Source: Stenopsyche tienmushanensis (lineage: Eukaryota > Arthropoda > Insecta > Trichoptera > Stenopsychidae). Taken from it: a DNA stretch of 64,000 nucleotides. The notes under the pieces were generated by a model, which had not been told where the DNA came from, did not search any database, and saw nothing but the letters and a program-made list of their open reading frames with translations. The DNA is taken from positions 124,001 to 188,000 of the forward strand of contig WACJ01000408.1 of assembly GCA_008973525.1 (NCBI GenBank), given 5' to 3'. A program made the position numbers and the translations under genes. The first letter of the stretch is position 1. Each line of letters starts with the position of its first letter. This document shows, in pieces, positions 1 through 10,951 of the stretch.

Positions 1-75
1 GTAAAAGTGAGGCTTTGATCCCTTCGGAGCCATTTTTTGAGTGTATATCGCCTGACGTATCGGTTCAGTGTACAG
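1..75 (-). CDS. IR exon 9, partial
   Basis: After acceptor TTATTTTTTAG, 25 codons (LYTEPIRQAIYTQKMAPKG and onward) run off the window edge. The 'TEP.R.A.Y..K.APKG' pattern is the usual IR75 continuation. Confidence 0.85.
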   Translation of the reverse strand, partial: MYTEPIRQAIYTQKMAPKGSKPHFY

Positions 76-3000
76 CTAAAAAATAAAGATTGCCATTTTA
101 TTGCAAATCGCATATCGTAAATATCGTTGGTATTTGTTTCGGCTCGAGGCTATTCAATGATCGCGAAAAATGAAAAAGTCTGCATAAAACGTTATGATGT
201 ATACAAAACGTACCGGAAAATAGTATCTATTATAGACGGTATCGTCAGCTCCTATCTTTATTCTGGAGTAAAGTAGATCTGAAAGGGTCTTAATATTCTC
301 AGATTGCGACTGGAGCAGCGCGACGATGTTGGCAGAATAAGATGTATAGAAAAACATTAGAGTGATGAACAATACGACGGTTGTAATCCTCCCTGAGAGA
401 CAAATTCATATGTATATTATGAAACAAATAATATTATTATTCAAAAATAATGTTTTATATTTACCTGATAGAGATCTAGACTCATTAACACTTCCCTGTT
501 GTGCCATAGCGCCAATTGCAAGAAGACAAACGTCACCCCATTTGCCAGGAATTCTATCATTGCGCTCTTCGTTAACTCCACAATAAGGACACTATGACAT
601 TTCCACCGAAATTATTTAAATACAATTATTGTTGCAAAATAATTTGATATCATTATCATTCAAGTCCTTTCAGAAAAAAGCGCAAGACCCGGGTTAGGTT
701 AGGTTTTTTGGAGTAATTATTTTTGGATCACCTCTTCAATATCAATACGTGCTAATCAATATACACTCGAACCTCTTTTTGTGCGATTTCGAAGTTATGC
801 GGTTTTTTTTTTAAATCATAAAAAGTATGTATCAAGATATTTTGCATAAAATAGGAAATGAATTATCAACAATAACCGAAATATGAAAACAAATTATAAT
901 TTGGGACTGTGTAAATCATATTACATCTGTTATCGCTGAATTACGACCACGCCCTTTATCTTAATTTAGATTTTTTTTTTTTCGTTTTATTTTTCCAATG
1001 TTTCGACTTTTTAAAATATATTCTCCAAAGGAATTTCCAAAATTCTAACTACCTACGGAGTTATAGCTATTTTAGTGAGGCGGCAACTTAACCGGTCCTA
1101 CTATAATGAAATCTTTTAACGTGTTTTTCTCGAAACTACCTACCAGATTTATGTCAAAATTTATTTTTTAAAAATTAAAACTGACAAAATAACGCCAAAA
1201 AATGACTTGACTGAATTTTTATTAAACAGTCGCCATTTTGTATGTGTGTGTGTGTGTGTTGTTTTTTTTTTGAGTTAGGGACTATAGTGACATCTTTAAT
1301 AATTATGAATTATATTGTTGCAAAGAGAAAATCTATACAGAACAATGATGACATTTACACTGGGTGTACTATTTCTTCGGAAGAAGAGAGCGATTTTGAG
1401 TCATATCGAAAACTTTTTTTGTGCGATTTTGGGTATATTTTACATAGCTGTTTCAAAGTTATGCTGTTTTTAAAATCCATGGAATGCATCTTCACTTTTT
1501 CTATCTAAATCATAGTTTTTTTTGTGTGATTTCTTTTTGTGCGTCCGCGTAGTGCATTTACTGCACAAAAATGTTTTAAGTGTATATGGAATCTATTTTC
1601 TTAATCGTTAGAGTGCTAATCGTCGATATAGCGACGATTATCTACTACCCTAAAATTGCGGCTCGTCGCTATAGCCGTTTAGGGAAGGTTGCTGCAAGTT
1701 GAGCGCTATTTTTTGTAGTTTATAAAAGGTTAACCTGTTGAGGAGCGAGCAAATTAAAAATCGATGAAGTCGTTGATGTCATAATCGCTTTACGCCGATT
1801 ACTTTCTGTCAGCTCCTAATCAGCGTAAGACAATCTTCAATCGTAAATGAACACTTGATAGTGAATACAAGACCACGTCATTTCTTTACATAAACAATGC
1901 ACAAAAAATCGATTCATTTGCTCCTCCTTTAGAAGGAAATGATAATTGAACAAAGACTCATTCAACACGCAGAGAAGAACGGCAAGCAGTTAAATAAACA
2001 AATACTCTCGATAACACACAATATTCGGTCGTTTCTTTGCGTAAAAAAATAACACACTTGAAATCGAAATCATTATAAGTCGATAAATTTGAGCTTAACG
2101 ATCTATACAATCATGCGATGCATGTGAGGAAGCTATCCGTCTCAGTCTCCCGAACTGCGCTAAGTTCTCTCTTTCTCTGTCTGTCTCCGAGCTTCAATGT
2201 GCAAGAGTGCTCTTTTTGGGACATGAGAATTCGGACATACATGTATGTCGATGCTCCCTGATAGCTTAACGTCACATTGAACTTCAAAATTTACTCTAAT
2301 ATTTATTCCACGATTTTTAAAATATCGAGATTGTTCGATATAGTTTGAATACAAACGTATTCAAACTATATCGAACAATAACGATTTTAGTCAGGAGGAT
2401 ACGGTCTTGGATTTGGAAAATTTTGGAGATGGACATTAACAAGAGACCCAATATTTATTCATATTGATCACAGAATTCTAGATCAATTCCATGGTTTTAG
2501 AGAATGTTTTCTCGATATCACTTTCAACGAATTCTCAATTTTTTTCATATGTTTGATAACAACACTCTTGGTCATCCAAAGTACAGTCTTTGTTTTAAAT
2601 TTTCTTATGCAGTTGATCATGCACACAAATAATAGAGACAATAAAAGAAGAATGGTTGGCAAAAAAACCGCAAGAACGTTTCGAACACTTCGAGCTCCAA
2701 ATTCAATTTGGAAAAGCTACCTGGTACAAAGTTGCGTAGTTGCATTGTACAGGTATGTAGCATCAAAGAAAGTAGTATACCAAAGCGTTCCCGTCTGATT
2801 TGCAGCATTTGTAAAAAAGGAGTGCATGGAACATTTGTTGGAATGCACAAATATAGTAATGCTTGAAAAATATCAGTAACATCAGACAAAATTTTAAATC
2901 GAATTTTAAATCGCTCAATTTTGTAGAACTATTAATTAAAAAAAAAAAACACGCAAGGCTGCAAAAACCCAAAAAATGTATCGAAAAAATAGTATGTTTG

Positions 3001-6000
3001 CTTAATAAATAGAATTATTAAATTGAGTGAAAGCATATTGACCCTTAAAAAAGTAAGACCGAAAAAGTGTGTCCGAATTCCAATGATTCAGAAAGAGCAT
3101 TCTTACACGCTGAGTTTGGAGAAAAACAGAGACGGAGAGAGTATGTTGCGTACATCGTACGATTGTATGATTGTTAAGATCGTTAACCCAAATTTATCGA
3201 CTAATAATGATATGTGAATGATATGATGAATCGATCGATCGATTTACATTTTTACACAAAATTTCATTTTTTTATGTATCAGGAAAAAAAACAATAAAAC
3301 TTCTCATACATAAAAGAATCGACGTTATACTGAATTATTAAGCTCACGCAAGCTTCTTACAAAACTATCAAGCAATCAATATTTGAAATTTTCTGATCGA
3401 ATACGAAATGAATACATACCGTCTCCACAGGTGGGGATGTTTTTTGCTCCCAATTTGCTATTAGATACAGCGCACAGCTTGCCAATATTAACGTAAATAA
3501 TATTGCAACCCACACCGTCCATTGAAATGGCAGAACAAATATGTTGCTGACATAAGACAACGGGGGTCGGCGGAAGACAAACATTGCCAATGTAGGTGTG
3601 GTCATTGCGATATACTCTATTATTGAAATTCGATCTGAAACAAAAAACAGCGGCGTTCCTGTGGACAAAATTAGTAAGCGTGTTGATATCGATCACAATC
3701 AATCTTATTGCTATGTAATCAAATATTTTTCTGGATATTAGAATCTACACCACCACACATGTTGTTTTAGACGTGGAGTTGTCACAATGTTTTCTAATTT
3801 ATATTTGCGAAAGTGTTTTGATAGTCGAAATGGATGTTGGTGTTGATGAAACATGTCATGACAACAAATCTAAGATATCGAAATGAAATGTATTTGAATT
3901 CGATTTTCGTACCTCCAATGTCTGCTTCGAGTCGAGTCATCTGTCCTATCATACCACTCCATTGACCATCCGGCCCCCTGTAACCCCAATTGTCAACAAA
4001 AGTACTATTGTGGGTAGCGTTTACGAAATCCATTAAATGAGATGTCAGAGCGTAGTTGACCTTCGTAATTGTGTCTATGTGCTTGTCTCTGGAACACATT
4101 TGCCAAATAAAATTCAATTACGATCCAGACCGATATACAAAGTTATCTATTCTACCTGTAATCCGTTAAGTGGTTGAGGGTATCCTTGTTTAAAATGACA
4201 AAGGATGCCGTGACTGTCGTTTTTTGGATGTTCAATCTCCTCATAGCTAAATTGCGCTTCGATCGCTTATCTACTATTCCAGAGTTCTTGCTCCAAAGAC
4301 CGTATTCCTCCTGGATGATCACACTGTGCATTCTGCGCTTGTAATCTTGAAAAATTTAAATATATAAATTTGTATACTATATACCTCATCACTACTGTAA
4401 AATGGTCAGAAACAATGTATTCATTTTGATTTAAATAGCCACAAACAGTCCACTGCAGAACTATGCATTCACAGGAAATTGTTACATCTAGGAAATCCAA
4501 CCCCGAGTCAAAATTTCGATACCGGGATTGCATTAGACCATCCAGTCCCGGGATCCCGGGATACAATAAATAAATAAAACACTAAAAAAATCAAGCATCG
4601 AGTGTTTCTTTATTTAGTCTGGATCTGATTTTGGAAGCCAGGTAACTTGCTACTGAAAATGCAAATCATCAGATATTTAAATGCTAGTTAAATATCTAAG
4701 TGAAATTCCTTTCTGCTGAGACACGAACTAAAACTCGCAAAATTCCCGATTTCCCCATAAATTATTTATTTCCGTCGCTTTGGATGAATACTTATATGCT
4801 ATAATACTTTGATGTGATTCATAATTATATTACGGAAGAATATAAAAATGCTGAACTCCGTATCTATTATATTTCATATCGATATTCTCATTATTAGGGT
4901 CGAGGTGTAGTAAATACATCACCGGTAGGGTAAGTTTAATAAAACAATTTGAAAAAAAAAAATTACTCTATATATGTATACATAGATTAGACAGTTACTG
5001 CCCCTAGGCGTCGCTCTAAGCTCGCCAATTAGTAGTTACGCCACTATTTCCAAGCATCCAGATTTCGGCGAAATTAAGTAGCCTTCATCGTGCTGGTGAG
5101 GTGTACGATTTCTGTTAGATAAAAGTTTCAATCTCGAATTTTTCGAGATTATGTTTACTAATCCCGGGATAAATGAGCACCTAAACGTGTCCGGGATTCC
5201 CTAGTTACATCCATTTCGTCTGCATCATACATTCATCTTCTCATTCGCTCGACATTGAAGGTAGCATAACCTCTAAGGTTCACTTAGAATGCTCATCCAG
5301 TGGGTCTCCTAGATAAATGTATCAACGGGCGCTTTCGCGAGGTTTATGAAGACTGAGAAGTTTTCCTCGACAGTGGAAAACTACTCTAGAAGATCTTGTT
5401 AATTTGACTGAAAAGGGCTTTCCCAAGTGCAATGAGTGCACCTAAGTGCATCTCGGGTTCACTCCTACACCAACTGAGGGTACCACCACCTTCTCAATTT
5501 GGCGATTTTAAAATGATATAGAAGGCAACGGAAGGCAATGCTGCTAGCGTTGCAAAGTGAAATTCTTCACATGCCTCTCCTCAAGGCCGTCTATTTGATG
5601 TTCTTCTTGTCCTTGTTCAGTTCCTAAAGCTTCCTGGCTCTTAACCGGTAAGGTTCTTCATGCTATTGATTAGTATTATTGAGTAGTATCAACAATGTAA
5701 GATATAATGAGTGACAAGCAAGCCAAGGCTTATAAAAGTAGCAACGAATAGCCAGCTGATAAATGAACATTTACGTAGTTAATCTACAAATAAGTAATCA
5801 ATCATTAAAAAACATTGTACAAGCGTAGTAATTAGGAGTGGTCAAATAGCTTTTAAGTGGTTAGACTACAAAAAAGTGTTAGTCAGATAATAGGTAAATC
5901 CTTAGAATCAGTAATATTTTTTTAAATGTGACGATTGAGAATGCAAAAAGCATTACATTTGGCGTTTTATATAAGTCGTAAAAAACAATATTTTCTAACT

Positions 6001-9000
6001 TGTAGATAAAAATAAATATTTATAAATGAAAAAAGTTCATTAAGAGTTTCCTTAATAACTCGGAGCAACGAGTGCTCATGAAAAAGTGCGGATTTATTCA
6101 GGTCATGATTATAATACGACTGTGGTCCTAATTCACACAAACTTTCATCAAAAGACTCTTCTTTCACCAAAAATCTCATTTGGGGCTTGCTGGAAGCCAA
6201 GATTAAAAATATCAAGCATATGAATAGCTTGAAGGCGAGCTTTCAGCACGAATAAATTCATTCCTTACACTTTTTAAACTAGTTTTAAATTGAAAAAACT
6301 TGATATGGTGGGTAAGTATACAATTGAATACATTGCATTTGATAGCTCTAAATATTTTCATTTAAGCAGATGTATAGTATTCTCTCTTGTTTCTAGCTAT
6401 CCTACCTCGTTTTTGCGTTATAAATTTGTATTAAATTTATGTACGAATTTAATAATACGCGCAAAATGTATCATATTTTTCTATTTTCCAATAGTTAATT
6501 TGTATTATTTTAATTAAGACATTTCAATAGTTAAACTGGTTTTTAAATACATTTAATAGTTCGATAAAAACACATATTTATGAACATTCCAATATTTTAA
6601 TGACAGCCTAATGTTCATCCTCAATAAAATATGTTCGTATTTTTCAATGTGTATTTATCAATTTTCAGTCTATTAAATTCTAAATGTAGCGTCAAATGAT
6701 TGGATTAAATGATACTAAATATACCCCCAAACGAAACTTGGTCAGCAACGGAAATGAAAACCAAGAGGGTTGTTAATATCCGGTTAAACGAAACGAAACG
6801 CTCATTTCACAAACACAGAAGCTTATATATTCAAACGAAATATTTTTCAATTTAGGTCAAACTTACATTGTATAAGAAATATGCTCTTCTGATGCTTCTT
6901 CTGGATGGCGATGACGACATTGCTGTCAGAATACAGCATCTTATCGCTGAAGTAATATTGAGGACATCGCTGAAGAGTCTTAGCGTGCTTGTCAGCGACA
7001 CAATGGTTTCCATTTTCTACGTTTGTGACATTCGATTTTGAGTCCTGATTCATTGAATATCCATTATCGTTTGTCTTCGAAGTGGAAAATGAGGGCTGAT
7101 ACCATTCGTTTTCTTCGGTGATGTGGTCAAGCATAACCCACTTGTAGGGAGAATTGAATAATTTCACGCTGTTTGCCTACAATCGAAAAATGGACAGTAA
7201 AAAATGCAAATAGAAACGTTAAACCGAATGGAAAATCAAGAGACACTGTATTGGAAAAATACCAATTTGAAATTGCATTAAACCATTGAATCGAAACTTT
7301 CATCCAATGCCGCTTGAAATTTATTGTATTGATCTTCAAAGGTTCAAATGTAATTTATTTACTGTTCTGTGTAAAGCTATATTGAGAATAATGAAAGACG
7401 TATGTCAAATATATTTGATGTAACATTACAAACATTTGATAAAAATAGAAGCCTTAATAAGTTCGATCTCAGAATTATTCCTCAAATACCTAATATGAAT
7501 TATTTCAAGCCAAAAATATATATACCGGGGCAAATAAACGCACTTAACTGGTAATTTGGGCTAAACGAATTTGCTATCAAAGCAAAGATCATCCATTGGA
7601 TTTTATTTTGAAGCATCAGACGTGTTTACTCCGAATCAATTTTCAAAAAATGATTTAATTATTTGGCTTTGGCGCTCTAAGCACACGCTTTTCATAGAAT
7701 TCTCAGAACAGTATATATTTAATGTATCCTCCATTACATTTCTCGCCAAACGTCTCGCCATACTTTCCAAGATGACAGCAATACTTCGTGTATCAAATGT
7801 CTTTGTTTGTTGCTTCCATCTATTTGGTACTATATGGCTGTTTATCCGTAGCTTTGTCCTTGAGAACGTTCGAATGAATGTACATTTGAATCAAAAAAGG
7901 AACATTTCAAATTAGGAGAACGTATACTGTAAGATAAGCTCATACGAAAAATGTGCAATTTCAAATTATTGGGTATCGGTTTTACGCACTTTTTTATGGT
8001 GTTGTCGTTTTTGAGTTTGATCTTTCATAAGCCTCCAAATGACTAAATTAAAATGTGTAATTGAACTTAATAATTTAGCTACATTAGCAAAAAAGAAACA
8101 ACTTATCAAGACATTTCCACTGGTGCGTTTTTATGCAAAAGTAGAGTGACTTTTAAGAGCTTTCGTAGACTTTTCTCTTTGATGTCCTCTCATAAAGAAT
8201 AAAGTGGGTGTGTACAAGTCTTTTCTATTATGTAAGCTTTCTGTAGCATGAATGCAAACAACAAAAGTCCTTTATTCCATAAAACAGTTATCATAACCTT
8301 TCCAGCAAATCTTTCACCTTCATTTTTAAGGAACGAGGAAAACTTATTTAAACATAAACACCACTCTAAACTCCAGATCTCTATGAGAGATTTCTTGTTT
8401 TCTGCTTGAACTACTTACCCAAAATTTAGCATTGCAGTATGAAATAACAAATAAATCCCTGTAAATTGACATAATACGATCAGATATCTGTTTTAGCTTC
8501 ATATCTTCCTTGGTAAGGAATTTTATAATTGATATTGGGCACAAATTGAGCTGTTTTGTGAAAATATCACACGTTTTAACTAGGGGTCCCAATCGAATAT
8601 TCGGTATTCGAATATATTTGGTCTTGGGCAATATTCGAATACTTGCAAAATTAATCGGATATTATTAGTTAGGCAATTTAGAAATTGGCAAAAAAAATCT
8701 TTTAGTTCTCTGAATCAGTCAACAAATCATTAAATAATTTAAAATCGGAAATTATCACTGACGAAGAACTATATTTTTTAAGAAAATTGCTCGATGTTCT
8801 ACTGCCAATCGAATTAGCAACAAAGGAATGCAAAAAAAAGAGTTTATTAAAAATATTTTATTGAATTAGTATAAAGTTTATTGAAAAACTATTCAAAAAC
8901 ATCTATCACGTCAAAAAAAGATGTGATATCTTAGAAATTCTTTACGATTCTCTACTGTCGATAAAACCAAACTCAACGACAACTGAGATGGTTTTTTCGA

Positions 9001-10951
9001 CAACAGGCTCAATAAAAATGAAATTACGGTCAAGTTTAAAGGTAGAAACGTTCAATGCAATTTTATTTTTAAAATATATATTTTTCAAATGTAAATAAAA
9101 TTCTGATTCTTTTGATTTCGCCGAAACCAAAAAACCTCAAAACTTCACTTGATTTTACGCCTTTGTCTATGAAAAACGCATATGCACACTCGCTCTCATC
9201 TCGAAGACCAACTTTATTTCACCAGACCAATATGCGCCAACATGGTGCATCCATACAATATTTTTACCATACCCATGTTATTGTCGCAAGTATAAACAGT
9301 AAATTGACTAAGTTTCATCGCAATCGGATGAACGGTATGGAAGCGCATTAAATACGGACAAACAAACATTGATTATTTTTATATATTAGAAGACTATGCC
9401 TATATTACTCGCACAATCCTTAGCAATAAGCGTATGAAGTTTTATCGCAATCTGGTATACGGTATGGCAGCACATTAAATACGAACAAACATAGATTATT
9501 TTATTATATAAGATGAAGGGAACAGTGTTGAAAAATAAAATGCTCCATTTGTATTTTTATATAACACTCGTATACATGTATTAAGTATTCGAATATTTTA
9601 CCAAATTCATATTCGATATTCGAAAAATTGATTTTACGAATATTTAGGACCCCTAATTTTAACACATTCTCATCCGGCTACGCATACATGCGTTTTTTAC
9701 TATCGCACCTATGCGTTTTTAGCCATGTGATCTATTGTCTTAAAAAAGGTTTAACACGATGAATATTTTACTTTCTGATAGTAGATGCCTCCACACCCTT
9801 AAATACATAAATTTAATCAGTTAAACTTAGTAGTTAAAAAGTTAGAGCATTTTTTATGATACTATTATCTTTCACAAATAAGTCCCACGGCAAGAGAAAG
9901 ACAATGTTATGCGTTACCTGACGGGAATGTGTTAATGTGTATAGATTTGTTTCAGTTCCCTCGTTACTTTATTTAATACTGGCGTATATGAATGATTGAA
10001 TGTCTCTCATTTTTAAACTTCTCATTGATGATATTTAACTTTTTCAAGAATTTAAACTTAATTTCAAAGTTATCACATGCTTGATAATCTGGGTTAGATT
10101 TGACTTTCCTAGTAGCAACTTAATTGATAGGCAAGTCACTAGTAGTGGTTGGTATTTTAGAACATTGGAAATATTCATATTTCGTCTCGATCCTGGTTTA
10201 CCGTAATTTCTTGGATCTGAGTGATCTGAATTTGCAACAATAATCAATATATAATTTAAAGATAATTTATTTATTTAATATTTTTATTCATTTAAATAAT
10301 TTTATTCTAAATTTATATTATGTGGAAAGCAAAAGGGAAACAAAAACGTGAAAAATATTTTCCCTAGAAAAGTCTCCCTTAGAGATCATTTACATCCGAT
10401 AAGGAATATGTCATTTCAAAAAGGACTCGCTGGATTACGAAAGAGATCAATTACACATGTAACTGTTATTTTATATCAATTGTCATAAATATATTTACCA
10501 TTTTTAGACATTTTTCAGCAAATGGACATGTAATATCCAACACAAATAAGGTCCTGTGATTGATTCGTTGGAAATCTTCCGGTTTGCAATCTTGCATAAT
10601 GTTGACCGAAATGCTTTTGATGTTAATTGTTTTAATTAGCTTTGTAATACTATCTGTAATAGAAGAGAGACACGGTTATTTGAAAAAATAAACATTCCAT
10701 GAGCATACATTTAGCAACCCGGGCAAAATTTAAAACGTGTAGCATGCCCACAGAAAAAATTGGACCACTTGTTACATAATTAATATACCTTTTTCCCAGC
10801 ACAAAAAACCAACGAGAAACGCAGAATCTTTCTCGTGAAGCATGAAGTCTCTTAAAAATAAAATCGTATCCATACGACGTTCTGCCGAAATTGTTAAAAT
10901 TTTACCCAAGCAAAGAAATATGATTAAATATGAATTGAGTTTGCCAAGCAT
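1..10951 (-). CDS. Ionotropic receptor, IR75-like, nine exons, 3' end beyond window
   Basis: Chemosensory variant ionotropic glutamate receptor, a ligand-gated cation channel of olfactory neuron membranes. Coding exons in order: 10789-10951, 10499-10653, 6867-7176, 4156-4345, 3913-4088, 3420-3658, 465-591, 214-392, 1-75. All junctions are GT..AG and all phases agree, giving 538 codons without a stop. Visible: signal peptide (residues 1-23); extracellular N-terminal region; S1 lobe with the iGluR-type Arg at about residue 341 (SDRISIIEY); M1 about 378-402; pore loop with DVCLLAIGAMAQQGS; M3 ending SYSANIVALL, the IR version of SYTANLAAF; S2 start with DDTVYNRYYF, whose Thr is about residue 505. 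The rest of S2 and M4, roughly 80-120 residues, lie outside the window. Large introns carry transposons. IR75-type is judged from remembered family patterns; another divergent IR of the IR64a/IR75 group is possible. An upstream in-frame ATG at 11020 exists, but the 10951 start places the hydrophobic segment as a normal signal peptide. Confidence 0.9.
214..392 (-). CDS. IR exon 8: M3 and start of S2
   Basis: Acceptor TTTGTCTCTCAG, donor CCG|GTACGT. Encodes RITTVVLFITLMFFYTSYSA and NIVALLQS, then KTLSDLLYSRIKIG and DDTVYNRYYFP. This is the most diagnostic IR segment in the window. Confidence 0.93.
465..591 (-). CDS. IR exon 7: pore loop
   Basis: Acceptor GTCATAG, donor TCAG|GTAAAT. Encodes CPYCGVNEER, then WGDVCLLAIGAMAQQGS, the pore-loop block of IRs, ending SRSLSG. 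The acceptor is the only phase-compatible one I found. The intron before it is 2.8 kb. Confidence 0.87.
764..1582. mobile_element. pogo-like DNA element, 819 bp, TA-flanked
   Basis: Starts CACTCGAACCTCTTTTTGTG and ends with the inverted form (TTTTAAGTG), between TA dinucleotides at 762-763 and 1583-1584. Near 1330-1415 it retains a coding remnant with TISSEEESDFESYRK that recurs in copies near 32.85 and 35.19 kb. The TA target and the ACCTC-type end suggest the pogo/Tigger group. It lies in the 2.8-kb IR intron. Confidence 0.7.
1955..2240 (-). repeat. Dispersed repeat family E, copy 1
   Basis: Matches, in inverse orientation, 3040-3240 and 20480-20690, and in the same orientation 40730-40860. 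Shared blocks include TTCTTTGCGTAAA, the TTAACGATCTATACAATC stretch and a CTGTCTCCGAGCTT stretch. No coding capacity is seen; unclassified. Confidence 0.6.
2330..2379. repeat. Perfect 23-bp inverted repeat with 4-nt loop
   Basis: The arm at 2330-2352 is exactly complementary to 2357-2379 around the loop AAAC. It sits inside the IR intron next to family-E repeat sequence. Confidence 0.85.
3040..3240 (+). repeat. Dispersed repeat family E, copy 2
   Basis: Shares with 20480-20690 the order GATTCAGAAA, the GACGGAGA stretch, GCGTACATCG, CGATTGTAT, GATCGTTAACCCAAAT and ATGAATCGAT. Located in the 2.8-kb IR intron. Confidence 0.6.
3420..3658 (-). CDS. IR exon 6: end of S1 and M1
   Basis: Encodes TPLFFVSDRISIIEYIA with the glutamate-receptor-type Arg, then AMFVFRRPPLSYVSNIF and the M1 helix (WTVWVAILFTLILASCALYL). 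Acceptor TCCACAG, donor ACG|GTATGT. 79 codons, phase 0 at the 3' side. Confidence 0.92.
3913..4088 (-). CDS. IR exon 5: S1 lobe
   Basis: Encodes DKHIDTITKVNYALTSHL and, further on, NWGYRGPDGQWSGMIGQ followed by LEADIG, the standard 'W-G..G.W.GM.G.L..GE.DIG' block of IRs. The intron before it is only 67 bp. The donor GGAG|GTACG leaves phase 1. Confidence 0.88.
4156..4345 (-). CDS. IR exon 4: start of S1 lobe
   Basis: The 62 codons between split codons include QEEYGLWSKNSGIVDKR and NKDTLNHLTDYR, the conserved entry into the S1 ligand-binding lobe in IR75 proteins. The acceptor chosen is TTTTTCAAG because it alone keeps phase with exon 3. The donor is CAG|GTAGAA. Confidence 0.85.
4435..5290 (-). 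repeat. LINE (RTE-type) 3' tail, split by a hAT insertion
   Basis: 4447-4488 and 5204-5290 together form one tail matching 25770-25896 and, in reverse, 33441-33570 (GTCCACTGCAGAACTATG, TCGCTCGAYATTGAAGGTAGC). The two halves are separated by the element at 4489-5203. RTE-like is inferred from the trinucleotide ATG tail seen in the other copies. Confidence 0.7.
4489..5203 (-). mobile_element. hAT-type element copy 1, with 8-bp target duplication
   Basis: Begins TAGGAAATCCAACC and ends GGGATTCCCTA. Flanked by exact 8-bp duplications GTTACATC (4481-4488 and 5204-5211). The same family occurs at 44306-45102 and 53558-54303. The minus strand keeps a decayed hAT dimerisation segment (compare SVEPEHAFSVAG in the 44.4-kb copy). 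Dead, deleted copy in the 2.5-kb IR intron. Confidence 0.85.
5967..6233 (-). CDS. Unrecognised exon-like frame with a hydrophobic leader
   Basis: An open minus-strand frame reads LAFKLFICLIFLILASS, then a polar stretch of about 60 residues (KPQMRFLVKEESFDESLCEL and on). It looks like a signal peptide plus mature start but has no ATG in frame, so a start would have to come from another exon. A possible acceptor precedes CTCGCC (GAAAG) and a weak donor CAA|GTTAGA lies near 5999. It sits in the IR intron on the same strand but does not fit the IR reading frame. I do not recognise the family; it may be chance or a gene relic. Confidence 0.2.
   Translation of the reverse strand, partial: FKLFICLIFLILASSKPQMRFLVKEESFDESLCELGPQSYYNHDLNKSALFHEHSLLRVIKETLNELFSFINIYFYLQVRKYCFLRLI
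6867..7176 (-). CDS. IR exon 3: N-terminal extracellular region
   Basis: Acceptor CGATTGTAG, donor AAT|GTAAGT, 103 codons plus one base. It carries KLFNSPYKWVML and LYSDSNVVIAI, both typical of the IR75 N-terminal domain. The split codon with exon 4 reads TAT (Tyr), giving FLIQYYKRR. Confidence 0.87.
7571..7915 (+). other. Unassigned 114-codon open frame in IR intron
   Basis: A 114-codon plus-strand frame, with a second long open reading on the opposite strand (minus, ending KSFFEN then stop near 7600). Neither strand gives a family I recognise. Possibly transposon-derived coding sequence inside the 3.3-kb IR intron. Confidence 0.2.
8581..9655 (+). mobile_element. hAT element (second family), 1075 bp
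   Basis: Terminal inverted repeats TAGGGGTCCCAA and TTAGGACCCCTA. Flanks GTTTTAAC (8573-8580) and ATTTTAAC (9656-9663) form an 8-bp duplication with one mismatch. Subterminal TTCGAATAT motifs repeat at both ends. Plus-strand remnants read ELYFLRKLLDVLLPIELATK and, near 8990, FSTTGSIKMKLRSSL then KVETFNAILFLKY, the hAT C-terminal dimerisation region. Catalytic parts are lost. Lies in the 3.3-kb IR intron. Confidence 0.85.
9215..9515 (+). repeat. RTE/SINE-like tail units inside the hAT element
   Basis: Two tail units with CGCAATCNGRTRNACGGTATG, then GCGCATTAAATACG and ACAAACAAACATTGATTATT, ending in TTTTATATAT runs. The same tail recurs three times at 12270-12570. The 9226-9250 part matches the inverse of 43895-43935. 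Confidence 0.65.
10499..10653 (-). CDS. IR exon 2: N-terminal extracellular region
   Basis: Acceptor CTATTACAG, donor ATG|GTAAAT, 51 full codons. The peptide includes RTLFVLDITCPFAEKCL, matching the conserved region just before the 'P-Y-R-W' segment of IR75-type receptors. It ends in phase 0 and joins exon 3 across a 3.3-kb intron. Confidence 0.85.
10789..10951 (-). CDS. IR exon 1: start and signal peptide
   Basis: Encodes MLGKLNSYLIIFLCLGK onward, 54 codons plus one base. A hydrophobic core followed by TISA then charged residues is a good signal peptide. The donor is GTATAT after GAAAAAG, phase 1. The split codon completed by exon 2 reads GAT. Confidence 0.85.

Noticed and set aside
362..586. 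74-codon plus-strand frame
   Set aside because: Antisense shadow of IR exons 7 and 8.
3376..3702. Second minus-strand frame over the IR M1 exon
   Set aside because: Out of frame with the M1/S1 sequence, which has clear family motifs.
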